Part shown: positions 8,223 through 14,796 of the stretch, one piece after another
Numbering within the stretch: position 1 is the first letter of the stretch
How the letters are laid out: each line of letters starts with the position of its first letter
Source: Actinomycetes bacterium
GTDB lineage: Bacteria; Actinomycetota; Acidimicrobiia; Acidimicrobiales; Ilumatobacteraceae
Direction of reading: 5' to 3'
NCBI GenBank assembly: GCA_025359865.1
Contig: JANYDH010000198.1
Span: 1 to 35,344, forward strand
Length of the DNA stretch: 35,344 nucleotides
Made by a program: the position numbers and the translations under genes
Notes under the pieces: generated by a model
Databases searched by the model: none
Seen by the model: only the letters and a program-made list of their open reading frames with translations
Told to the model about the DNA's origin: nothing

Positions 8223-8783
8223 TCAGCCGACGCTCAGGACCAGCAACACTGCATTGGTCGTATGGCTCTCCAGTTCGAACTGGCCTTTGTTCACGGCGGT
8301 GAACGTGAACGTCTCGGTCTGCCCCTGCGGCATCGGCGTACCGTCTCCGAGGTCGTACCCGTGGAGATGGAACTCGTCGCCGGCGGTGGGATTGGTGACT
8401 GAAAGCGCCACTGTGGCGCCGATCGGGATGTTCTCGATACGGTTCGGATCGGCATCGACGCCCACCGTGACTGAGATGACAATCGGCGCATCGGACGTGT
8501 CGGGCGGTGCTGGGAAGTCGATGGGAATGTCGGTCGATCCGTCGGCCGGGCTGGTTTGTAGCGGAATGTCGACGGTGTCTTCGGTGAGCGGCACCGTGGT
8601 GGCGAGCACTGCCGTGCCGCCGGTCGTGGTGCTGGTCGTGGTGCCGATCGTGACTGGCGACCCGATCGATGGGGGTGTCGCTGCAGTCGGAGCGGCGTCG
8701 CTGCATGCGGCGCCGACCAGGGCGAGCGTGGAAATGGCGACGACCGCTCGAACGGTGACCGAGCGCACGAAGGATGTTCTCAT
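8223..8783 (-). CDS. cupredoxin-like lipoprotein
   Basis: A 186-residue exported protein. An N-terminal signal (RTSFVRSVTVRAVVAIST, then LALVGAAC) ends in a lipobox-like sequence with Cys at ~27, followed by a Thr/Ser/Pro-rich linker (~30-100). The C-terminal ~85 residues form a beta-sandwich with GATVALSVTNPTAGDEFHLHGYDL, QGQTETFTFTAVNKGQFELESH, typical of cupredoxin-like periplasmic domains. His residues at HLHG and ESH are in ligand-like places, but the usual Cys ligand between strands is absent, so copper binding is unproven. The start is ATG 8783 with TACGAT 8 nt upstream; the longer frame upstream has no support. It is followed after 3 bp by the small membrane protein. It faces meaB divergently. 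Confidence 0.75.
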   Translation of the reverse strand: MRTSFVRSVTVRAVVAISTLALVGAACSDAAPTAATPPSIGSPVTIGTTTSTTTGGTAVLATTVPLTEDTVDIPLQTSPADGSTDIPIDFPAPPDTSDAPIVISVTVGVDADPNRIENIPIGATVALSVTNPTAGDEFHLHGYDLGDGTPMPQGQTETFTFTAVNKGQFELESHTTNAVLLVLSVG

Positions 8784-8791
8784 AGTTGGCC

Positions 8792-8797
8792 ATCGTA
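8792..8797 (-). promoter_or_regulatory. -10 element TACGAT for the cupredoxin-like lipoprotein
   Basis: TACGAT on the minus strand, 8 nt before ATG 8783. It supports a leaderless transcript and the short start that exposes the signal peptide. Confidence 0.5.
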
Positions 8798-8879
8798 GGC
8801 TTCGGCCTGGTTCAATGGGCATCCACTCGAGCCCCGCCAGACTTTGACCGCGCCAGATATCGATGGAGAACAATCCCTG

Positions 8880-9845
8880 ATGGGCCGACGCAACCAGGAT
8901 CCTGTCGAACTGTTCACCCACGCATGTGCTGGTGATCGTGCATCGCTGGCGCGGTTGTTGTCACTCATCGAGCGTGGCGGTGCCGAGGCTCGTGAGGTCG
9001 GTCGGCTCAGCTATCCGCTCGGGGGGCAGAGCTATACCATCGGCATCACCGGAGCACCCGGCGCAGGTAAGAGCACGCTCACCTCCGCGGTCATCGGCCA
9101 CCTCCGCCGTCAAGAGATCGAGGTCGCCGTTCTGGCGATCGACCCTTCATCGCCGTTCACCGGCGGAGCGATTCTCGGCGACCGTGTCCGCATGCAGGAC
9201 CATGCCACCGACCCCGGAGTGTTCATTCGTTCGATGGCCACGCGTGGGCACCTGGGCGGTCTGTCACTCGCCGCTCCGGAAGCAGTTCGACTGCTCGACG
9301 CCATTGGCCGAAAGTGGATCCTGGTCGAGACTGTCGGCGTCGGCCAGGTCGAGGTCGAGATTGCCGGCAAGGCCGACACCACTGTCGTTGTGGTCAACCC
9401 TGGGTGGGGCGACAGTGTGCAGGCCAACAAGGCGGGACTCATGGAGATTGCCGACCTGTTCGTGATCAATAAGGCCGACCGCAGGGGCGTCGACGAGACC
9501 CGTCGCGATCTTGAGGGCATGCTCGAACTGAGCGACCTTGCCGACGACGCATGGCGCCCGCCGATCCTGCCGGTAGTCGCAACCGCAGGTGAAGGTGTCG
9601 TCCCGCTCTGGGATGCGGTGTTGGCCCATCGGGCGTTCATCGAAGCATCCGGCGAACTCGAACGCCGGCGTCAGTTTCGCATCCGTGAGGAGTTGCGCGA
9701 GATCGTTGCCCGGCGACTCGAGCAGCGGGCCCGACAGATCGCCACTGGCGACCGCTGGGATGAGCTGCAACAGCAGGTGATCGAGCGTGTGCTCGACCCC
9801 TGGGGAGCGGCCGACGAAATGTTGCGAAGTATCAGCGGGGCATGA
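8880..9845 (+). CDS. meaB: MeaB/ArgK-type G3E GTPase (methylmalonyl-CoA mutase chaperone family)
   Basis: A 321-residue P-loop GTPase that in known cases loads and protects the adenosylcobalamin cofactor of methylmalonyl-CoA mutase. Visible features: Walker A GAPGAGKST (58-66), DPSSPFTGGAILGDRVRM (switch region typical of MeaB), ETVGVGQVEVE (Walker B/switch II) and NKADRRG (base recognition), then the C-terminal helical dimerisation arm. The start is ATG 8880, because it gives the family-like GRRNQDPVELFTHACAGD start and has GGAG about 12 nt upstream. TTG 8844 would add 12 residues. No mutase gene is in the window, so the partner must lie elsewhere. A partner other than methylmalonyl-CoA mutase (such as isobutyryl- or ethylmalonyl-CoA mutase) is possible. 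Confidence 0.9.
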   Translation: MGRRNQDPVELFTHACAGDRASLARLLSLIERGGAEAREVGRLSYPLGGQSYTIGITGAPGAGKSTLTSAVIGHLRRQEIEVAVLAIDPSSPFTGGAILGDRVRMQDHATDPGVFIRSMATRGHLGGLSLAAPEAVRLLDAIGRKWILVETVGVGQVEVEIAGKADTTVVVVNPGWGDSVQANKAGLMEIADLFVINKADRRGVDETRRDLEGMLELSDLADDAWRPPILPVVATAGEGVVPLWDAVLAHRAFIEASGELERRRQFRIREELREIVARRLEQRARQIATGDRWDELQQQVIERVLDPWGAADEMLRSISGA

Positions 9846-9973
9846 CGAGCGGCAGTTCGAGGTACTAACCCGACACTCCGCGTCGAGTTATCGTCGCCCA
9901 GCAGCGGTAAGTCGACGCGGCTCGTGCCGATGCCGCGCAGCGGGCGGCCACTACGAGCAAGAAGCCACCACGG

Positions 9974-10090
9974 ATGAACTCGGGCGACGTGCTGCTTCCC
10001 CATCACCTCACGACCGTGTGGGAAGCGCTGTGCGAATCCACACAGGGCTACATCGAGCCGGACTGGTGGAAGATCGAGCCGCACGCTTGA
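9974..10090 (+). CDS. possible small ORF (38 residues)
   Basis: ATG 9974 to TGA 10088 encodes a peptide ending TQGYIEPDWWKIEPHA, with a composition that looks more protein-like than the surrounding shadow frames. There is no clear ribosome-binding site or -10 hexamer and no family is recognised. The frame is open back to a TAA at 9908, so it could also be the decayed end of a longer gene. Confidence 0.2.
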   Translation: MNSGDVLLPHHLTTVWEALCESTQGYIEPDWWKIEPHA

Positions 10091-10160
10091 GGACCAGCCA
10101 CGACGTCCGTCAGCGTCATGGCATGGCGACAACTGTCCGTTTGCCCCATCCCGGCGCTCC

Positions 10161-10203
10161 GTGTCGTGCCGTGTCGTGTCGTGTCGTGCCGTGCCGTGTC
10201 GTG
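10161..10203. repeat. pentanucleotide tandem array (GTGYC)8
   Basis: Eight perfect-phase units of GTGTC or GTGCC run from 10161 to 10200, followed by GTG. The array lies about 60 bp upstream of the hydratase promoter in non-coding DNA. Confidence 0.9.
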
Positions 10204-10265
10204 GGCCTACCCGCTTAAAGCCGACGGTGATGGGCTCATGTCTGGCCAACCCTGCGGCACAGCAC

Positions 10266-10271
10266 TAGCGT
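10266..10271 (+). promoter_or_regulatory. -10 element TAGCGT for the enoyl-CoA hydratase
   Basis: TAGCGT at 10266-10271 would start a transcript near 10278, leaving a ~15-nt leader made up almost entirely of the AGGAGG ribosome-binding site and its spacer. Confidence 0.45.
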
Positions 10272-10278
10272 TGACACC

Positions 10279-10284
10279 AGGAGG
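10279..10284 (+). promoter_or_regulatory. ribosome-binding site AGGAGG fixing the hydratase start
   Basis: A perfect AGGAGG lies 8 nt before ATG 10293. The upstream in-frame GTG at 10284 overlaps this site and so cannot be the start. Confidence 0.8.
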
Positions 10285-10292
10285 TGGTCGAC

Positions 10293-11078
10293 ATGACAGA
10301 AGTAGCAGCACAGCTTGTTCTCCTGGAACGACGTGAGGATGGCGTGGCTCTCGTCACCCTGAACAATCCGAAAGTCAACGCGCTCTCACAAGAGGTGTTG
10401 ACGCAACTACGGATCATCGCCGATGATCTCGCCGCCGACCCGCCGGGTGCCGTGGTGATCACCGGTGGCGACCGGATCTTCGCGGCTGGCGCCGACATTT
10501 CGGAGTTCGGCGGGCCGGATGAAGCCAACATGATCACCCGGGGCTTCCACGATGCGTTTGATGCGGTGGCGGCCATTCCCCGGTTCGTGATTGCCGCGGT
10601 CAGTGGCTATGCGCTCGGGGGCGGGTGCGAGTTGGCGCTCGCCTGCGACTACCGAATTGCTGCCGAACGGGCGGTATTCGGCCAGCCAGAGGTGCTGCTC
10701 GGGATCATTCCCGGCGGTGGCGGCACCCAGCGACTTCCACGGGTCGTCGGACGATCACGCGCCAAAGAGTTGATGATCACCGGTCGGCAGGTGAAGGCCG
10801 ACGAGGCGTTGCGGATCGGCCTGGTCGACGAAGTTGTTGCGAATGATCAACTGCACGAGCGGGCGTTGGCGCTGGCCGCCGAGGTGGCCAAGGGTGCGCT
10901 CGTCGCTCAGGAGATGGTGAAGCAGGCCGTCGATGCGGGGCTCGACATCGAACTCGATGCCGGGCTGGTCGTCGAGCGGCGGCTCTTCCAAGATGTGTTC
11001 GAAACCGACGACAGCCGCATCGGGGTGGCGAGTTTCCTCGAGCACGGCCCCGGCAAGGCTGGGTTCACCGGCCGCTGA
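10293..11078 (+). CDS. enoyl-CoA hydratase/isomerase (crotonase family)
   Basis: A 261-residue crotonase-fold enzyme, normal in length, that probably hydrates trans-2-enoyl-CoA in fatty acid or amino acid degradation. The oxyanion-hole segments FAAGADISEF (63-72) and GYALGGGCELALACDYRIA (105-123) are intact. Both catalytic glutamates of true hydratases are present: Glu113 in GGGCELA and Glu133 in GQPEVLLGIIPGGGGTQRL. That favours hydratase over isomerase or dehalogenase activity. The start is ATG 10293 behind AGGAGG. It is a single gene facing glgP convergently, with 9 bp between stops. The exact acyl chain is unknown. Confidence 0.9.
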   Translation: MTEVAAQLVLLERREDGVALVTLNNPKVNALSQEVLTQLRIIADDLAADPPGAVVITGGDRIFAAGADISEFGGPDEANMITRGFHDAFDAVAAIPRFVIAAVSGYALGGGCELALACDYRIAAERAVFGQPEVLLGIIPGGGGTQRLPRVVGRSRAKELMITGRQVKADEALRIGLVDEVVANDQLHERALALAAEVAKGALVAQEMVKQAVDAGLDIELDAGLVVERRLFQDVFETDDSRIGVASFLEHGPGKAGFTGR

Positions 11079-11087
11079 ACGCGTCGG

Positions 11088-13556
11088 TCAATCGGCCCAG
11101 GCAATCCGGCCCAGTTCGACGGGGCTGATCAGGCCCTCGTGGGTAGGAAGCGCTCGTACGGTGAGTCCGTATGGTCCCGCCGCGATCGGTGCATACGTAC
11201 ATGTGTAGGCACCGTCGGATTGGCGCTGCATCGCGACCACGGTGGACTGATGAACGAACGATCCGGTGGAGTCGACCGACCCGTGGAGCAGTTGTACCGC
11301 CACATCGGTTGGTGAGAGCCCGTCGATGTCGACACGTGCCACAACGGTGCGCTGTTCGCCCTCGTGCGCTGGGGAGGTGTCGGAGTCGACGCTGACCACC
11401 TTGACACCGCTCCAGTTGTTGCCGATGGCGGCCTTCCACCCGGCAAGTGAGCGAGCACGTGCCCACTGCTCATCGGCCGCGGCGCGCGCACTGGCGGCAG
11501 CGGGTTCGTACAACTCGGTCACGTAGTCACGTACCATGCGTGCAGCGGTGATGAATGGTCCGAGGCTGGCCCAGTTGTGCTTCATTGCGTCGATCCAGCC
11601 GACTGGTACGCCATCGTCTCCGCGCCGGTAGAAGAGCGGAACGATCTCGCGTTCGATCAACCCGAACAGGCTGGTCGCCTCCCTGGTATCGCGACGATCG
11701 GTGTCGGGGTCGTTGTCGGCAGAGTTGATCGCCCAACCGTTCTGGCCGTCGTAGCACTCGTCCCACCAGCCGTCGAGGATGCTGCAATTGAGGGCACCGT
11801 TGAGTGCTGCTTTCATCCCACTGGTGCCGCATGCTTCGAGCGGGCGCACAGGGTTGTTCAGCCACACGTCGCAGCCGTGGTACATGAGTCGGGCGACCGA
11901 CATGTCGTAGTCGGGAATGAACAAGAACCGGTGGCCGACACCATGCTGGCGTGAGAACATCTCGATCTCGCGGATCATGTTCTTGCCCGGCTCGTCTGCC
12001 GGATGCGCTTTGCCTGCAAACACGAACTGCACCGGTCGATCTGCGCTGAGTAGCAGTTCGCGTAGGCGATCTGGTTGCGACAACAACAGCGTTGCGCGCT
12101 TGTACGTGGCGAACCGGCGGGCGAAGCCGATGGTGATCGCGTCGGGGTCGAGTAGCGCTTCGCCGAATCGTGAGCGGACGAAATCGACAAGAGCACTACG
12201 TCCAATGCGGCGGGCCTGCCACACCGCTGCTGGATCCAGGTGGCCAACGCCAGCCCACGACGCCTCGTCGGCGCCGTCCCACATGCTGCCGACCGACGAT
12301 CGCAAGAGCGCATCGATATCGTTGCTGACCCAGGTATGGGCATGAACACCGTTGGTGATTGCCTTGATCGGAACTTCGTCGACCGGCACATCGGGCCACA
12401 GTCCATTGAACATTTCGCGGCTCACAGCGCCATGGAGTTGGGCAACACCGTTGGAGCGGCCTGCCATTCGCAGACCCATGACCGCCATGTTGAACCGCGT
12501 GTCGTCGGGCTCGTCGGCGCGATGGCCGAGGCTCATCAACGTGGAGAAGTCGGTGCCGCACGCCGTGGCGAATTCGCCGAAGTACCGCTCCATCACCGCC
12601 CGTTCGAACCGGTCGATGCCTGCAGGAACGGGAGTGTGTGTGGTGAACACCCCGCCGGCACGTACGGCTTCGACCGCCTCCGCGAACGACAGTCCGTGCT
12701 CGGAGACCAGTTCGCGGATTCGTTCGAGCGACAGGAAACCTGCGTGGCCTTCGTTGGTATGGAACACCTGGGGCTGCAACCCAAGGGCACGTAGCACGCG
12801 GACGCCGCCGATACCGAGCACGATCTCTTGGCGGAGTCGATGCTCGGCGTCGCCGCCATACAGGCGGTTAGTGATGTTCGCGGTGCCGACACTGTTGCCC
12901 TCGACAGCGGTATCGAGCAGGTACAGCGGGACGCGGCCGACGTTCACCTTCCACGCCCGGATGCCCACCGATTCGCCGGCGATGTCGACCGTGACCTGGA
13001 TGCCGGTGTCGGCGATGGCCAGGCCGCTGGTATCGAGCCGCGGGAACCACTCCTCTTGATAACCGTCGGCGTTGAGCCGCTGACGGAAATAGCCTTCGGC
13101 GTAAAGCAGGCCGACGCCCACGAGCGGCACGCCCAGATCGCTCGTTGCCTTGAGGTGATCGCCGGCCAGTACACCGAGCCCGCCGCTGTATTGGGGCAAG
13201 GTCTCGGTGAGGCCGAACTCGGGCGAGAAGTACGCCACCTGGTTGAGCGGCGAGCCTGCCCGCCCTTGGAACCATCGCGGCTCCGTCGTGGCCATCAGAA
13301 GGCGATTCGACGCAGTAGCAACATCGGTGACCAGTGACGTGTCGGCAGCGATGGCCGCCCACCGATCCGCCGTGATCATCGACAGCAGCCGAAGCGGGTC
13401 GCGTCCGGATGCTTTCCATGAGGTCGGATCGAGTCGTGAGAACAACTGTTGTGTTTCGCGGTCCCATGTCCAATGCACGTTGGTGGCCAGCGCAGCAAGG
13501 TCGGCCACCTCGACAGGGAGCGCTGGGACGACATTGAAGTGGCGGACGGCACGCAT
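11088..13556 (-). CDS. glgP: alpha-glucan (glycogen) phosphorylase, DUF3417 type
   Basis: A PLP enzyme that phosphorolyses alpha-1,4-glucan ends to glucose-1-phosphate. At 822 residues it matches the bacterial/archaeal short phosphorylases that begin with a DUF3417 domain (~1-115, LATNVHWTWDRETQQLF). The PLP Lys is Lys582 in GTSGMKAALNGALN; GGLGVLAGDHLKATSDLGVPLVGVGLLY is the N-terminal substrate region. The C-terminal ~110 residues form a beta-rich extension. The start is ATG 13556 with TAACGT 10 nt upstream. It follows the GT4 gene after 38 bp on the same strand, so it may be read from both promoters. The pairing with synthase and branching enzyme supports glycogen turnover. Confidence 0.94.
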   Translation of the reverse strand: MRAVRHFNVVPALPVEVADLAALATNVHWTWDRETQQLFSRLDPTSWKASGRDPLRLLSMITADRWAAIAADTSLVTDVATASNRLLMATTEPRWFQGRAGSPLNQVAYFSPEFGLTETLPQYSGGLGVLAGDHLKATSDLGVPLVGVGLLYAEGYFRQRLNADGYQEEWFPRLDTSGLAIADTGIQVTVDIAGESVGIRAWKVNVGRVPLYLLDTAVEGNSVGTANITNRLYGGDAEHRLRQEIVLGIGGVRVLRALGLQPQVFHTNEGHAGFLSLERIRELVSEHGLSFAEAVEAVRAGGVFTTHTPVPAGIDRFERAVMERYFGEFATACGTDFSTLMSLGHRADEPDDTRFNMAVMGLRMAGRSNGVAQLHGAVSREMFNGLWPDVPVDEVPIKAITNGVHAHTWVSNDIDALLRSSVGSMWDGADEASWAGVGHLDPAAVWQARRIGRSALVDFVRSRFGEALLDPDAITIGFARRFATYKRATLLLSQPDRLRELLLSADRPVQFVFAGKAHPADEPGKNMIREIEMFSRQHGVGHRFLFIPDYDMSVARLMYHGCDVWLNNPVRPLEACGTSGMKAALNGALNCSILDGWWDECYDGQNGWAINSADNDPDTDRRDTREATSLFGLIEREIVPLFYRRGDDGVPVGWIDAMKHNWASLGPFITAARMVRDYVTELYEPAAASARAAADEQWARARSLAGWKAAIGNNWSGVKVVSVDSDTSPAHEGEQRTVVARVDIDGLSPTDVAVQLLHGSVDSTGSFVHQSTVVAMQRQSDGAYTCTYAPIAAGPYGLTVRALPTHEGLISPVELGRIAWAD

Positions 13557-13566
13557 ACGACGCTGT

Positions 13567-13572
13567 ACGTTA
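13567..13572 (-). promoter_or_regulatory. -10 element TAACGT for glgP
   Basis: TAACGT on the minus strand, 10 nt before ATG 13556, inside the 38-bp gap after the GT4 gene. It would allow glgP to be transcribed on its own. Confidence 0.4.
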
Positions 13573-13594
13573 GTGCCGGTTCTGGCGAGAGGGG

Positions 13595-14761
13595 TCAGCT
13601 ACGCGCGACCTCGTAGACCTTCACAGTGGAGGTGGCGATCGCGTCCCACGTGTACTTTGCCTCCAGCAGCGCGGCAGCGGTTGATGACATGGAGGCGGCG
13701 ACGTGTGCATTGGACAAGACCTCGGCGATGCGGTTGGCGAGGTCGATCGGGTTGCCCGGTTCGAACAGCAGCCCGGCACCCGTTCCTTCGACGATCTCTG
13801 CCAGTCCGCCGGTGCGCGCCACGATAGTGGGGGCACCGGCTGCCATTCCTTCGAGCGCGACGATGCCGAATGGTTCGTAGAGCGAGGGAATGACCACGCA
13901 CCCAGCTCGTTGGAGCACCGCACGTAGGTCGTCATCGGTGACGAAGCCGGCCAGGTCGACCAGGTCGCCCACACCCTCGACATCGATTTGCGTCTGTAGT
14001 TCGGCGAGGTAGGTACCACGACCGGCGATGACACACCGAATGCCGGGCACCCGGTGGCGAAGCGCAGCTATGGCCCGGACGAGTACTTGGAACCCCTTTT
14101 CGTATTGGACCCGACCCCAGGCGACCACAAGTGGTTCACGAATGCTGACACGGTCGGCACCGAGGTGCTGCCAGTTGCTCGTATCTACACCATTCGGTAC
14201 AAGGTGAACTTTTTCGTTGGGGAGCTCGAATCCATCGACCACTTCATGAACCATGAACCTCGAGCACGCAATCACTTCGCGGGCCTGATAGGTGAGCCAC
14301 CACTCGACAGCGTTGATCGCGGCTGGCATGCCCGGTGGCACGTGTCCGCCGTGACGTCCGCGTTCGGTGGCATGGATGGTGGCCACCAGTGGCACGCCGA
14401 ACACCGACTTGAGTGTGCTGCCGGCCCACGCCATCAACCAGTCGTGGGCGTGCACCACGTCGGGTCGCCAATCGCCGAGCGAGGCGGTGAGCGCCACGAT
14501 GTGGTGGTTGGCCGACGCCATGCGGGCCACCAGGTCGCCATCGGGAAGCCATGGCAGTTCGGCCGAAGCGCGGACCACGCGAACACCATTGACGATCTCG
14601 TCGTCGGGTGCCACTTCGACTCCTGGCTCATGCCGGTTGAGCGTGAAGACGACGACCTCGTGCCCGCTGCGCCCGAGCGCTTGAGCCAGCCCAGCGGCGT
14701 GCGCGGCGATTCCGCCTACGACGAACGGCGGGTACTCCCACGACAGCATCAACACTCGCAT
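13595..14761 (-). CDS. glgA: GT4 glycosyltransferase, actinobacterial glycogen synthase / maltosyltransferase (GlgA/GlgM) type
   Basis: A 388-residue GT-B enzyme. The N-terminal domain starts MRVLMLSWEYPPFVVGGIAA, with HAHDWLMAWAG; the C-terminal nucleotide-sugar domain has GRVQYEKGFQVLVRA and the GT4 signature EPFGIVALE before GMAAGAP and GGLAEIVE. Its size and motifs match the actinobacterial GT4 enzymes annotated as glycogen synthase. The mycobacterial member makes maltose-1-phosphate from ADP-glucose and glucose-1-phosphate, so the acceptor here could be glucan or glucose-1-phosphate. No GlgE or TreS in the window settles this. The start is ATG 14761 with TACGGT 6 nt upstream. It diverges from glgB with 35 bp between starts and precedes glgP on its strand. 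Confidence 0.85.
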   Translation of the reverse strand: MRVLMLSWEYPPFVVGGIAAHAAGLAQALGRSGHEVVVFTLNRHEPGVEVAPDDEIVNGVRVVRASAELPWLPDGDLVARMASANHHIVALTASLGDWRPDVVHAHDWLMAWAGSTLKSVFGVPLVATIHATERGRHGGHVPPGMPAAINAVEWWLTYQAREVIACSRFMVHEVVDGFELPNEKVHLVPNGVDTSNWQHLGADRVSIREPLVVAWGRVQYEKGFQVLVRAIAALRHRVPGIRCVIAGRGTYLAELQTQIDVEGVGDLVDLAGFVTDDDLRAVLQRAGCVVIPSLYEPFGIVALEGMAAGAPTIVARTGGLAEIVEGTGAGLLFEPGNPIDLANRIAEVLSNAHVAASMSSTAAALLEAKYTWDAIATSTVKVYEVARS

Positions 14762-14767
14762 GGGCTG

Positions 14768-14773
14768 ACCGTA
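14768..14773 (-). promoter_or_regulatory. -10 element TACGGT for the GT4 synthase
   Basis: TACGGT on the minus strand, 6 nt before ATG 14761. With the glgB -10 at 14783-14788 it packs two opposing leaderless promoters into 35 bp. Confidence 0.5.
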
Positions 14774-14782
14774 GCGGACGGG

Positions 14783-14788
14783 TACGCT
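14783..14788 (+). promoter_or_regulatory. -10 element TACGCT for glgB
   Basis: TACGCT on the plus strand, 8 nt before ATG 14797. Its -35 region would fall within the GT4 coding sequence. Confidence 0.5.
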
Positions 14789-14796
14789 CAGCAGCG

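Larger units (their letters stand above)
9846..10292. other. 447-bp gap between meaB and the enoyl-CoA hydratase
   Basis: The gap holds one possible 38-codon ORF (9974-10090), a (GTGYC)8 pentanucleotide array (10161-10203) and the promoter and ribosome-binding site of the hydratase gene at its right end. No tRNA-like fold or strong terminator was found. Long frames on both strands here are Arg/His-rich products of the repeat. Confidence 0.6.

Noticed and set aside
8176-8847. Plus-strand 223-residue ORF across the lipoprotein gene
   Set aside because: The minus strand has a signal peptide, lipobox-like Cys, cupredoxin-like domain and a -10 hexamer at the right spacing. The plus frame has none of these.
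10020-10045. tRNA-like T-arm resemblance (TGTGCGAATCCACA)
   Set aside because: The loop is six bases, not seven, and no acceptor, D or anticodon arms can be placed around it.
10271-10276. TTGACA, a perfect -35 consensus upstream of the enoyl-CoA hydratase
   Set aside because: It lies only 22 bp before the ATG and overlaps the region of the ribosome-binding site. A matching -10 would fall inside the gene, so TAGCGT at 10266 is the better -10 candidate.
12240-13059. Plus-strand ORFs of 184 and 235 residues inside glgP
   Set aside because: Both lie antisense to conserved phosphorylase sequence, with composition typical of high-GC shadow frames.
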